From CAZVIK01 sp964627045 (lineage in GTDB: Bacteria; Acidobacteriota; Terriglobia; Bryobacterales; Bryobacteraceae): a stretch of 39,274 bases of DNA. The stretch spans positions 1-39,274 of the forward strand of contig CAZVIK010000010.1 in the NCBI GenBank assembly GCA_964627045.1. The letters are read 5' to 3'. Positions 26,171 through 32,605 of the stretch are shown piece after piece. The notes under the pieces were generated by a model, which saw only the letters and a list, made by a program, of their open reading frames with translations, was not told the DNA's origin and made no database searches. How positions within the stretch are numbered: the stretch's first letter is position 1; each line of letters begins with the position of its first letter. Position numbers and translations under genes: made by a program.

Positions 26171-27183
26171 GCTTCCTCCGCGCCACCCGCCAGCGATCCC
26201 AGAACCGCCACCGCGTTCTCCGCCATCAACCGGTAGTTGTCGGCCACCACCCAGAACCACCATCCATTCGGGTCGTTCCGGTCCTGGGAAATGCAGCCCA
26301 CCGCAATTCCGTCCTGGCCGGCCGCACCGACGCAGTTCGGCGGCTCGACCGCCGCGCCCCGCACGTCCACCTCCGGGCCGCCGAGCGCCGTCGTAATCGA
26401 CTCGAGGTCCACCGCGTCGCCGAACTCCACGTATACCGACAAGCTGTAGCCGTGGAACACCGGCGCTTGCGCCAGCCGGATCGACGGCAGCGGCGCGGCG
26501 CTCCGTCCGCCGAGCAGGCTCGCCAGGTGCTTCTCGATCCGAATCTCGACCGATTCCAGCGCCACCGGCGCTTCTTCGCCGTAGCGCGCCAGCAGGTTGA
26601 AGCCCGCCTGCGCGTCGAACACCGCTTTGGGCATCGAGCGGAAGGAAAGCATGCTCACCGTCTGCTCGCGCAATTCGTCCAACCCCGCCTGCCCGCGCTC
26701 GCTGGCCGGCTCGAAGATCTGCGCCACGCTCCGGCGAATCCGCGTGCCGCTTCCCAATCGCAGCAGGAACAACGCCAGCGCCGTCGCCGCCGGATGCGCG
26801 ATCACGTGAATCGTTCCCGGTGGCGCTTCATAGCCGCTCGGCTCCACCATCGGCGCCCGCAGCCTCGCGGCGGGTTGCTCTTCGGCGGCGTAGGTCAGAT
26901 CGACCACCGCCGTCTCCGGGCTCTTCTCGAGGATCTCGAGCGCCTTGGCGCTTCCGGCGCGAGACCCCGCCAGCACCGCCACCCGCGCCCCCGCCAGGCT
27001 TTCCTCGTCCAGCGGCGTCATCACCACCGCTTCCCCCGCGTCGGCGGTAAGAGTCAGCGAGTCGTCGTCCACGCCGATCAGCTTCGGCTTGAGCGGCAGC
27101 CGGCGTTCCCGGATCAGTTCCCGCAGTTCCCGCCCGATGAGCGACTCGCCGCCCACGATGGAGATCGTGCCAAGCGCCTTCAT
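26167..27183 (-). CDS. aspartate-semialdehyde dehydrogenase-like protein without catalytic Cys
   Basis: The fold is that of Asd (NAD(P)-binding N-terminal domain, ISIVGGESLIGREL; Asd/ArgC-type dimerisation domain). The C-terminal signature VGCISQDRNDPNGWWFWVVAD and the His in FHGYSLSVYVE are kept. The active-site stretch, ANPNCST in true enzymes, reads AHPAATA here (130-136), so Ala133 replaces the nucleophilic Cys. It therefore should not make aspartate semialdehyde. E. coli Usg is a known Cys-less relative of unknown function. The protein has 338 residues from ATG 27183, which overlaps the pssA stop by four bases (ATGA). The gene is sandwiched between pssA and lptE. Confidence 0.85.
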   Translation of the reverse strand: MKALGTISIVGGESLIGRELRELIRERRLPLKPKLIGVDDDSLTLTADAGEAVVMTPLDEESLAGARVAVLAGSRAGSAKALEILEKSPETAVVDLTYAAEEQPAARLRAPMVEPSGYEAPPGTIHVIAHPAATALALFLLRLGSGTRIRRSVAQIFEPASERGQAGLDELREQTVSMLSFRSMPKAVFDAQAGFNLLARYGEEAPVALESVEIRIEKHLASLLGGRSAAPLPSIRLAQAPVFHGYSLSVYVEFGDAVDLESITTALGGPEVDVRGAAVEPPNCVGAAGQDGIAVGCISQDRNDPNGWWFWVVADNYRLMAENAVAVLGSLAGGAEEA

Positions 27184-28064
27184 CCTTGAACCGCCCTTCT
27201 CTGCCACCGGTGCAGCCGCCGCTTCACAATGCCGCCCGCGCGCACCACGATCCCGCTGCCCACGTAGAACACCGCCATGCCGAGCAACACCGGCTGGGAG
27301 AAGTTCCAGACCAGGTAGAACAGCACTCCCCAGAGAATCACCGTGAGCGGGGACAACGGACTGAGGAACTGTATGTCCTTCAGGCTCCGGTAGCGCCACG
27401 TGCTCACCATCAGAAACGCCAGCGCCGCCAGCAGCGCCAGCCACGCCACCGACAGCGGCCAGAACTCGATCGGCGCGCAATCGGCCGCGTAGACCACCGC
27501 CGCCACCATGCCCGCCGCCGCCGGAATCGGCAGCCCGACGAAGTACTTGCGGCTGGAGCGTCCCGGATTCTTCGGCACCGGATTCTTCTGAACGTTGAAG
27601 CGCGCCAGGCGCACCGCCCCGCACAGCAGGAACAGGAACGCCACCAGGTAGGCGGCTCGCCGCAGGTAGTCCTGCACCATCGGGTTCAGCGACCCGTCAA
27701 CGAAGTGCGCGCCCCAGGCGTAGGCCAGTACCGCCGGCGCCACGCCGAAGCTGATCACGTCGGCCAGTGAGTCCATCTCGCGCCCGAATTCGCTCGTCGT
27801 GCCCGTCAGCCGCGCGATCCTCCCATCCAACCCGTCCAGCAGCACCGCCACGCCGATCGCCTTGGCCGCGATCTCGAAGTGGTCGCTGTGCCCCATGTGC
27901 CCCGCGCCCGCCGCCAGCGCCCCTTGGATCGACCGCATGATCGCCAGGAATCCCAGGAACACGTTGCCCGAGGTGAACAGCATCGGCAGCGCGTAGGCCG
28001 CCCGCCTCGGCCGGCGGTCCGGCGAGTTCCGGTCGATCAGCGCTTCCTGGATATTCAGTCCCAT
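27180..28064 (-). CDS. pssA: CDP-diacylglycerol-serine O-phosphatidyltransferase
   Basis: PssA joins CDP-diacylglycerol and serine to make phosphatidylserine in the membrane. The CDP-alcohol phosphatidyltransferase motif is present as DGLDGRIARLTGTTSEFG followed by REMDSLADVISFG. There are about seven hydrophobic segments in 294 residues, starting near LPMLFTSGNVFLGFLAIMR. It lies four bases after psd, the next enzyme of the pathway, and overlaps the Asd-like gene by four bases. Confidence 0.94.
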   Translation of the reverse strand: MGLNIQEALIDRNSPDRRPRRAAYALPMLFTSGNVFLGFLAIMRSIQGALAAGAGHMGHSDHFEIAAKAIGVAVLLDGLDGRIARLTGTTSEFGREMDSLADVISFGVAPAVLAYAWGAHFVDGSLNPMVQDYLRRAAYLVAFLFLLCGAVRLARFNVQKNPVPKNPGRSSRKYFVGLPIPAAAGMVAAVVYAADCAPIEFWPLSVAWLALLAALAFLMVSTWRYRSLKDIQFLSPLSPLTVILWGVLFYLVWNFSQPVLLGMAVFYVGSGIVVRAGGIVKRRLHRWQRRAVQG

Positions 28065-28068
28065 CCGC

Positions 28069-28686
28069 CTAGACCCGCCCCGCGGCGTCGTTGCGGCGCG
28101 CGATCACGCTGCTCCCGCACCGCACTCTCCGCCCCTCGGCCGTCTCCACGGTCCACTCGCCGCCGAACAGCACGTCCACGCGCGAGCCGAACTTAATTAC
28201 CCCCACGCGCTCGCCCGCCGCCACCCGGTCGCCCGGCTTCTTGCTGCATACCACGCGCCGCGCGATCAATCCGGCGATCTGCCGGAACTCGACCGACGTT
28301 CCGTCGCCTTCCACCGTGATGGCGTTCTGTTCGTTCTGCTGCGACGCCGCTTCCTTGCTCGCCACCAGGAACCGCCCCGGGCGGTACTCCACCTTGGTGA
28401 CCATGCCCGGAATCGGCGTCCGGTTCACATGTACGTCGAAAATGTTCAGGAAGATGCTCACGCGTTGGCGCCCGTCCTCCATCCGCCGGATCGCCACCAC
28501 CTTGCCATCGGCGGGCGATACGGCCACCGGCCCGTCGGGCGTCACGCGCTCCGGGTCGCGGAAAAAGTACAGGCAGAACGCCGCCAGCAGGAACAGCGGC
28601 GCGGCGAACCCAGGCCCTGCCAGCCACCAGACCAGCGCGCCCGCCGCCCCCAACCCCGCCGCGTATTGAATGCCGTCGCGCACCAT
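28069..28686 (-). CDS. psd: phosphatidylserine decarboxylase
   Basis: Psd converts phosphatidylserine to phosphatidylethanolamine. This is the short (about 205 residue) PSD form, with an N-terminal membrane segment (about 10-45) and no long extension. Motifs include DGKVVAI, FLNIFDVHVNRTP and the self-cleavage serine in IKFGSRVDV, which forms the pyruvoyl group. I place the start at ATG 28686. A TTG nine bases upstream is the only earlier in-frame option, and neither has a clear ribosome site. psd-pssA form one phosphatidylethanolamine unit. Confidence 0.92.
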   Translation of the reverse strand: MVRDGIQYAAGLGAAGALVWWLAGPGFAAPLFLLAAFCLYFFRDPERVTPDGPVAVSPADGKVVAIRRMEDGRQRVSIFLNIFDVHVNRTPIPGMVTKVEYRPGRFLVASKEAASQQNEQNAITVEGDGTSVEFRQIAGLIARRVVCSKKPGDRVAAGERVGVIKFGSRVDVLFGGEWTVETAEGRRVRCGSSVIARRNDAAGRV

Positions 28687-28791
28687 GCCAAGCAATATTC
28701 TCGCATAGGGGAGCGTGCGGGACTTAGCGGAGCCGCGTCTCGGTGCAGGTGATTGACTGACGAAAAAGCCGCCTGCTCCGCTGCGCGCTCC
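28687..28791. other. intergenic gap between the suhB-like gene and psd
   Basis: This gap of 105 bases on the - strand has no gene. GAATAT lies eight bases ahead of the psd ATG, which would resemble the nuoA and ispG arrangement, but no -35 is visible. A poor terminator-like stem cannot be supported. Confidence 0.3.
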
Positions 28792-29607
28792 TCAGTACTT
28801 CTCCTGCCACTCGGGCATCGGTACGCGGTAGTTCTGCGCGAAGATTTCGCCGAAAAGCTCCAGGATCTCCCCGTGCAGCGCGCCGTTGTCGGCCAGCATG
28901 TGCGTGCTCGCAAGGCGGTGCGCGGCGCCGGTCATGTCGCTGCGCCGGCCGCCCGCCTCGGTTACCAGCAGCGCGCCTGCCGCCGTGTCCCACGCGTTCA
29001 AGCCGAACTCCCAGAACGCGTCCAGCCGCCCGCAGGCCACGTAGGCCAGGTCCAGGGCGGCCGACCCGCTCCGCCTCACCCCGTGCGACGCCATCGCCAT
29101 CTGGTAGAAGAAGTGAACGTTGACGTTCTCGTGCCGTTTGCGGCTCGGAAACCCGGTCGCAACCAGGCTATCGGCTAACCGCGCCGCCTTGGACACCTGT
29201 ATGCGGCGGCCGTTGAGCCAGGCGCCGCCGCCCAGCTCGCACGAATACATCTCGTCGTGGATCGGGTTGTAGACTACGCCCGCCACCAGCTCCCCGGCGC
29301 GTTCCAGCCCCATCGATACGCAGAACATCGGGTGCCCGTGGGCGAAGTTCGTCGTCCCGTCCAGCGGATCGATGTACCAGCAGTATTCCGACGCCGCCTT
29401 GTGCAACCCGCTTTCCTCGGCCACGATGGCGTGCGAAGGAAAGCGCGATTGCAGCCGTTCGACGACGATCTTCTCGCTGGCCACGTCGGCCTCGGTCACC
29501 AGGTCGAATTCGCCCTTCAGCCGGAACCCCGTGCGTCCGTAGTAGCTCACCAGCGCGGCGGCCGCTTCGCGCGCCATCTCCTGCGCGGCGTCAACGTAGT
29601 TTGTCAT
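28792..29607 (-). CDS. suhB: inositol monophosphatase family protein (SuhB-like)
   Basis: This is a Mg-dependent phosphatase of 271 residues. Metal ligands are visible in AEESG (E64-E65) and in DPLDGTTNFAHGHP (D80, D83), and WDTAAGALLVTEAGG lies near residue 210. The family acts on inositol-1-phosphate and related compounds; in E. coli SuhB also has a role in rRNA antitermination. It starts 14 bases after the Hfq-like gene stops. The symbol is by family and the physiological substrate is not known. Confidence 0.85.
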   Translation of the reverse strand: MTNYVDAAQEMAREAAAALVSYYGRTGFRLKGEFDLVTEADVASEKIVVERLQSRFPSHAIVAEESGLHKAASEYCWYIDPLDGTTNFAHGHPMFCVSMGLERAGELVAGVVYNPIHDEMYSCELGGGAWLNGRRIQVSKAARLADSLVATGFPSRKRHENVNVHFFYQMAMASHGVRRSGSAALDLAYVACGRLDAFWEFGLNAWDTAAGALLVTEAGGRRSDMTGAAHRLASTHMLADNGALHGEILELFGEIFAQNYRVPMPEWQEKY

Positions 29608-29621
29608 TTTGGATGCCGGCC

Positions 29622-29864
29622 CTACCTTCCGCCTTCCAGGACGTACTTGATGTCGTGCTTGAAGATGAACAGATTCGGCCCGGCGGCGCGTGTCAGCCGG
29701 AGGAAACTGGAGTCGTAGAACTCGATGGTTCCCTCGTACTCCTGGTTGTCTTTCAGACGCACCAGGACGGGCGCCTCATGATCGATCAGGTAGCGGAGGT
29801 ACTTCGCTTCCTCTCCGGTCTGCTCCGGCGGCTTCGCCTTGCTTTTCGGTTTGGCTTGGTCCAT
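29622..29864 (-). CDS. Hfq-like Sm-fold RNA-binding protein
   Basis: This protein of 80 residues has an Sm-like beta fold: LIDHEAPVLVRLKDNQEYEG (Sm1), then IEFYDSSFLRLTR, then NLFIFKHDIKYV (Sm2). The FKHDI stretch (K69-H70) sits where Hfq has its conserved YKHA. It lacks the usual Hfq N-terminal QNxxLN helix; instead a basic, Pro-rich tail starts the chain (DQAKPKSKAKPPEQTG). The start is ATG 29864; the open frame reaches back to 29981 but loses resemblance there. Binding sRNA or mRNA as a ring is inferred from the fold. The gene lies 37 bases after the VWFA gene and 14 before suhB. Confidence 0.8.
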   Translation of the reverse strand: MDQAKPKSKAKPPEQTGEEAKYLRYLIDHEAPVLVRLKDNQEYEGTIEFYDSSFLRLTRAAGPNLFIFKHDIKYVLEGGR

Positions 29865-29901
29865 CGTGTTTCGCGGGCCGCGCCCCGTGGCGTAGGCGGC
29901 G

Positions 29902-30861
29902 CTACTTGGCGGTACGCCGGCGTGCCGGGCCGCTCTCGCCGGAAGGGGCTTCCGTTTCTCCATAGTAGCCGCTGCGCGCATTGACGCGCAAAGCGGGATT
30001 GGCCACCTTCACCTCCAGCCGGTGGTAGCGCTCGCGGCTCGGTGGAATCCCCCTCGGGTAGTAGCCCAAAAGATACTGCGTGCGCAGTTCCGTCAGGATG
30101 TCGGAGAACGCCGCGTCCAGCGACGGCCCCACGGCCGGCGTGAACACCCGGCCCGCCGTGCCCGCCGCCAGCGCCGCCAGCGCGTTTTCGCCGCCCAGGT
30201 TGCGCCCCGCGTCGTTGGTGACCGGCATCACCAGAATCGCGTACAGCACGGCGTCGGCCATCTGCAACGCCGCCAGCGCGTCTTGGAATCTCTTGGAGCT
30301 GGTGGTATCGCCGCCGTCGGTCACGACCAACAGAACCCGGCGTCCCTCGCGCGGTTCCAGGTCCCGGCTTACCAGGTAAATCGCGTCGTACAGCGACGTC
30401 CCGCTCTCGGCCTTCAGGGCCTTCATCGCCTCTTCGATCCGCTCCCGGCGCCGCGTGAACCCCACCCGCAGGTTCACGTCGTAGCTGAAGGTGTAGAACG
30501 CCACTTCGTCGGCCGGATGGCCCTCGGCGAACACCGCCTTCACGAAACGCCCCACCGACTCGTTCTGGTAGCGCATCTCCTTGGCCGTCGAAAGGCTGTG
30601 ATCCACCAGCAGCGCGATCGACAGCGGCTGTTCGGTCTGCCGCTCGAAGACCGCGATCTCCTGCGCGACGCCGTTATCGGTGACCGTGAAGTCCCCCTTG
30701 GCGAGGTTCCCCACCAGTTCGCCCGACGGATTCCGCACCGTGGCCAGGATGCGGACCAGGTTCACGTTGACCTTGAAAAGTGCGTCTTGCGCCCACGCGG
30801 CAAGGGCTGCCACCAGCACGCACACAACCACATACGGGATGGAGGACGCGGGCCGGGTCAT
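29902..30861 (-). CDS. secreted VWFA-domain protein, acidobacterial type
   Basis: This is a 319-residue exported protein. A signal peptide (residues 1-25, ending AAWAQ) is followed by a beta domain with VNLVRILATVRNPSGELVG and the phrase GDFTVTDNGVAQEIAVFERQ. A von Willebrand A domain comes next, with the MIDAS D87-x-S89-x-S91 (LLVDHSLS) and VVTDGGDTTSS. The C-terminus reads YLLGYYPRGIPPSRERYHRLEVKV. This order corresponds to the VWFA-related domain family that is expanded in Acidobacteria, so it supports the taxonomic call. Function unknown; a metal-dependent adhesion role is a guess. It is divergent from the thioesterase gene, with 37 bases between. Confidence 0.88.
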   Translation of the reverse strand: MTRPASSIPYVVVCVLVAALAAWAQDALFKVNVNLVRILATVRNPSGELVGNLAKGDFTVTDNGVAQEIAVFERQTEQPLSIALLVDHSLSTAKEMRYQNESVGRFVKAVFAEGHPADEVAFYTFSYDVNLRVGFTRRRERIEEAMKALKAESGTSLYDAIYLVSRDLEPREGRRVLLVVTDGGDTTSSKRFQDALAALQMADAVLYAILVMPVTNDAGRNLGGENALAALAAGTAGRVFTPAVGPSLDAAFSDILTELRTQYLLGYYPRGIPPSRERYHRLEVKVANPALRVNARSGYYGETEAPSGESGPARRRTAK

Positions 30862-30898
30862 TTCTGATCGCTATCGTAACAGATGCAACAATGGGCTC

Positions 30899-31309
30899 AT
30901 GCGTTCCACTCACCACGACGCCCGCCTCACGGTGCGCTACGCCGAAACCGACCAAATGGGGGTCGCTTACTACGCCAACTACCTGGTGTGGATGGAGGTG
31001 GGCCGCGCCGAGTACTGCCGCGCCGTCGGCTTCCGCTACCGCGACATGGAGGCCGAAGACGGCGTGTTGCTGGCGGTCGCCGAGGCACACTGCCGCTATC
31101 AATTCCCCGCGCGATATGACGACGAGGTGATCATCCGCACCTCCATCGAAAAGGCCTCCACACGCCTGGTCGAATTCGGCTACCACATGATCCGCGCCTC
31201 GGACGCCCGCACGCTGGCCACCGCCTCTTCCAAGCACATCTTCTGCACGCGCGACCTGAAACCGGCCCGCCTTCCCGAAAAGTACCGCCCCTTGTTCGGC
31301 CTGGCTTGA
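30899..31309 (+). CDS. acyl-CoA thioesterase, YbgC/4-hydroxybenzoyl-CoA type
   Basis: This is a hotdog-fold thioesterase of 136 residues. The family signature with the catalytic Asp is RYAETDQMGVAYYANYLVW (D18), followed by AEAHCRYQFPARYDDEVIIR and the FGYHMIR strand. Such enzymes hydrolyse short-chain acyl-CoA or acyl-ACP. The start is ATG 30899, where the conserved sequence begins; the frame is open further upstream but codes for the VWFA gene on the other strand. It is followed by a long gap before the DHH gene. Confidence 0.9.
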   Translation: MRSTHHDARLTVRYAETDQMGVAYYANYLVWMEVGRAEYCRAVGFRYRDMEAEDGVLLAVAEAHCRYQFPARYDDEVIIRTSIEKASTRLVEFGYHMIRASDARTLATASSKHIFCTRDLKPARLPEKYRPLFGLA

Positions 31310-31455
31310 CGCCACCGCGCCGTCCCCTCGTGGCGATGCCCGGTCTCAGCGGCCGCGCGCCATCTGTCTTCCGTGGGGCGGCTGTCGCGCGGCCTTACCG
31401 GGCTCGTCATTGCGAGGCGGCCCTTCCGGGTGGCGGCAGGGCTTTCCATCTATTG

Positions 31456-31533
31456 CCTTCCGTAGTGGAGCCGGTCGCCGGATCGGCCACGTGGGCCGTC
31501 CTGCCCACGTCACCGGACCTCGCATTCCTTGCG
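31456..31533. repeat. 78-bp intergenic repeat, copy 1, with hairpin
   Basis: Copy 1 matches copy 2 (34932-35009) at 67 of 78 bases without gaps, counted by hand. Its core ACGTGGGC-CGTCCT-GCCCACGT (31489-31510) is a perfect 8-bp stem with a 6-base loop. Confidence 0.85.
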
Positions 31534-31585
31534 CCGGCACACCCGCCGTCTCGGCCGGATCCCGCCCGCGCCGCCGACCCGCTTG

Positions 31586-31602
31586 CAAATCGTCGCGATT
31601 TG
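31586..31602. promoter_or_regulatory. perfect inverted repeat CAAATCG-TCG-CGATTTG, operator-like
   Basis: Two 7-base arms flank a 3-base centre. It lies about 36 bases before the DHH gene start and may be a protein-binding site or a small hairpin in the leader. Confidence 0.35.
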
Positions 31603-31638
31603 TAGCAATCTGAATGGTTTTCCTCTTGTTGCCAAAAA

Positions 31639-32595
31639 ATGATGCGCGTCAGGGTCTTATATCACGATCATTGCTTTGACGGAGCGGCCGCGGCGGCGTT
31701 CTTCAGCCGCTTCATCGAGGACAAAGTCCATCCCGGGGCCGAGTTCCTGTTCACCGGCATGGCGCACAAGTCCGGGCCCTTGTTTGAGGACGCGATGTTC
31801 GACGGGGACGTCAACGCCATCGTCGACTTCAAGTACTCTCCACACCCCAATCTCACCTGGTGGTTCGATCACCACCAGAGCGCCTTTCTCGATCCGGCCG
31901 ACGAGGAGCACTTCCGGCGCGATACCAGCGGCCGCAAGTTCCTCGATCCCCATTGCCGTTCCTGCACCAAGTTCATCGCGACGGTGACCAGGGAACGCTA
32001 CGGCTACCACGCGCCGGACCTGGACGGGCTGGTCTCCTGGGCCGACATCATCGACGGCGCGCAGTATCAGGACGCCGCCACGGCCGTCGAACTCGGCGCG
32101 CCGGCCATGAAGCTGACCCTGGTCATCGAGGGCGTGAAGGGCTCCGAGATGGTCCAGAACATCATCCGCTGGATGCGCCGCTACAGCCTGGCCGAGGTCA
32201 TCGATAGGCCCGAAGTCCAGGCTGTCTACGCCCCGCTCTACGAGCGCCACCTCAAGTCCATCGACATCATCCGGTCGCGTTCCGTCCAGGACGACGGCGT
32301 GGTCTACTTCGATCTGACCGGCTACGAACTGGAAGGCTATAACAAGTTCATCCCGTATTACCTGTTCCCCGGCTCCGTCTATACCGTCTCGGTGAGCCGG
32401 TCCAGTTTCCGTATGAAGGTTTCGGTCGGCTCCAATCCCTGGACCCCCACGCCGCCCGCCCACAACCTGGCCTCCATCTGCGAACGCTACGGGGGCGGCG
32501 GCCACCCGCGCGTCGGCGCCATCAGTTTCGACTTGCAGGCCGTCGATGCTGCCCGCCGCGCCGCCGCCGAGATCGTCGAAGAACTGAAGCGTTAA
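31639..32595 (+). CDS. DHH-family phosphoesterase
   Basis: This protein of 318 residues belongs to the DHH/DHHA1 phosphoesterases (RecJ, nanoRNase, cyclic dinucleotide hydrolases). The metal-binding residues are HDHCFDG (9-15, in place of the usual HxxDGD), D63 in IVDFKYS, and the signature DHH (77-79, WWFDHHQS). The C-terminal DHHA1 domain closes with YGGGGHPRVGAI. It lacks a signal peptide. The substrate is unknown: oligonucleotides or cyclic dinucleotides are possible. It precedes the S41 gene by ten bases and may be cotranscribed. The start is ATG 31639, with ATG 31642 next to it; no Shine-Dalgarno is seen. Confidence 0.87.
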   Translation: MMRVRVLYHDHCFDGAAAAAFFSRFIEDKVHPGAEFLFTGMAHKSGPLFEDAMFDGDVNAIVDFKYSPHPNLTWWFDHHQSAFLDPADEEHFRRDTSGRKFLDPHCRSCTKFIATVTRERYGYHAPDLDGLVSWADIIDGAQYQDAATAVELGAPAMKLTLVIEGVKGSEMVQNIIRWMRRYSLAEVIDRPEVQAVYAPLYERHLKSIDIIRSRSVQDDGVVYFDLTGYELEGYNKFIPYYLFPGSVYTVSVSRSSFRMKVSVGSNPWTPTPPAHNLASICERYGGGGHPRVGAISFDLQAVDAARRAAAEIVEELKR

Positions 32596-32605
32596 CCGGA
32601 GGGCC

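Larger units (their letters stand above)
31310..31638. other. 329-base intergenic region carrying repeats
   Basis: No gene fits here; the open frames are low-complexity. It holds the first copy of the 78-bp hairpin repeat (31456-31533), a CTCGTCATTGCGAGG stretch near 31408 reminiscent of REP-type elements, and an inverted repeat CAAATCG-TCG-CGATTTG (31586-31602) upstream of the DHH gene. No tRNA or other RNA gene is recognised. Confidence 0.6.

Noticed and set aside
31310..31638. A possible structured RNA gene in the intergenic gap
   Set aside because: Apart from the repeat hairpin and a short inverted repeat I see no tRNA, 6S or riboswitch pattern.
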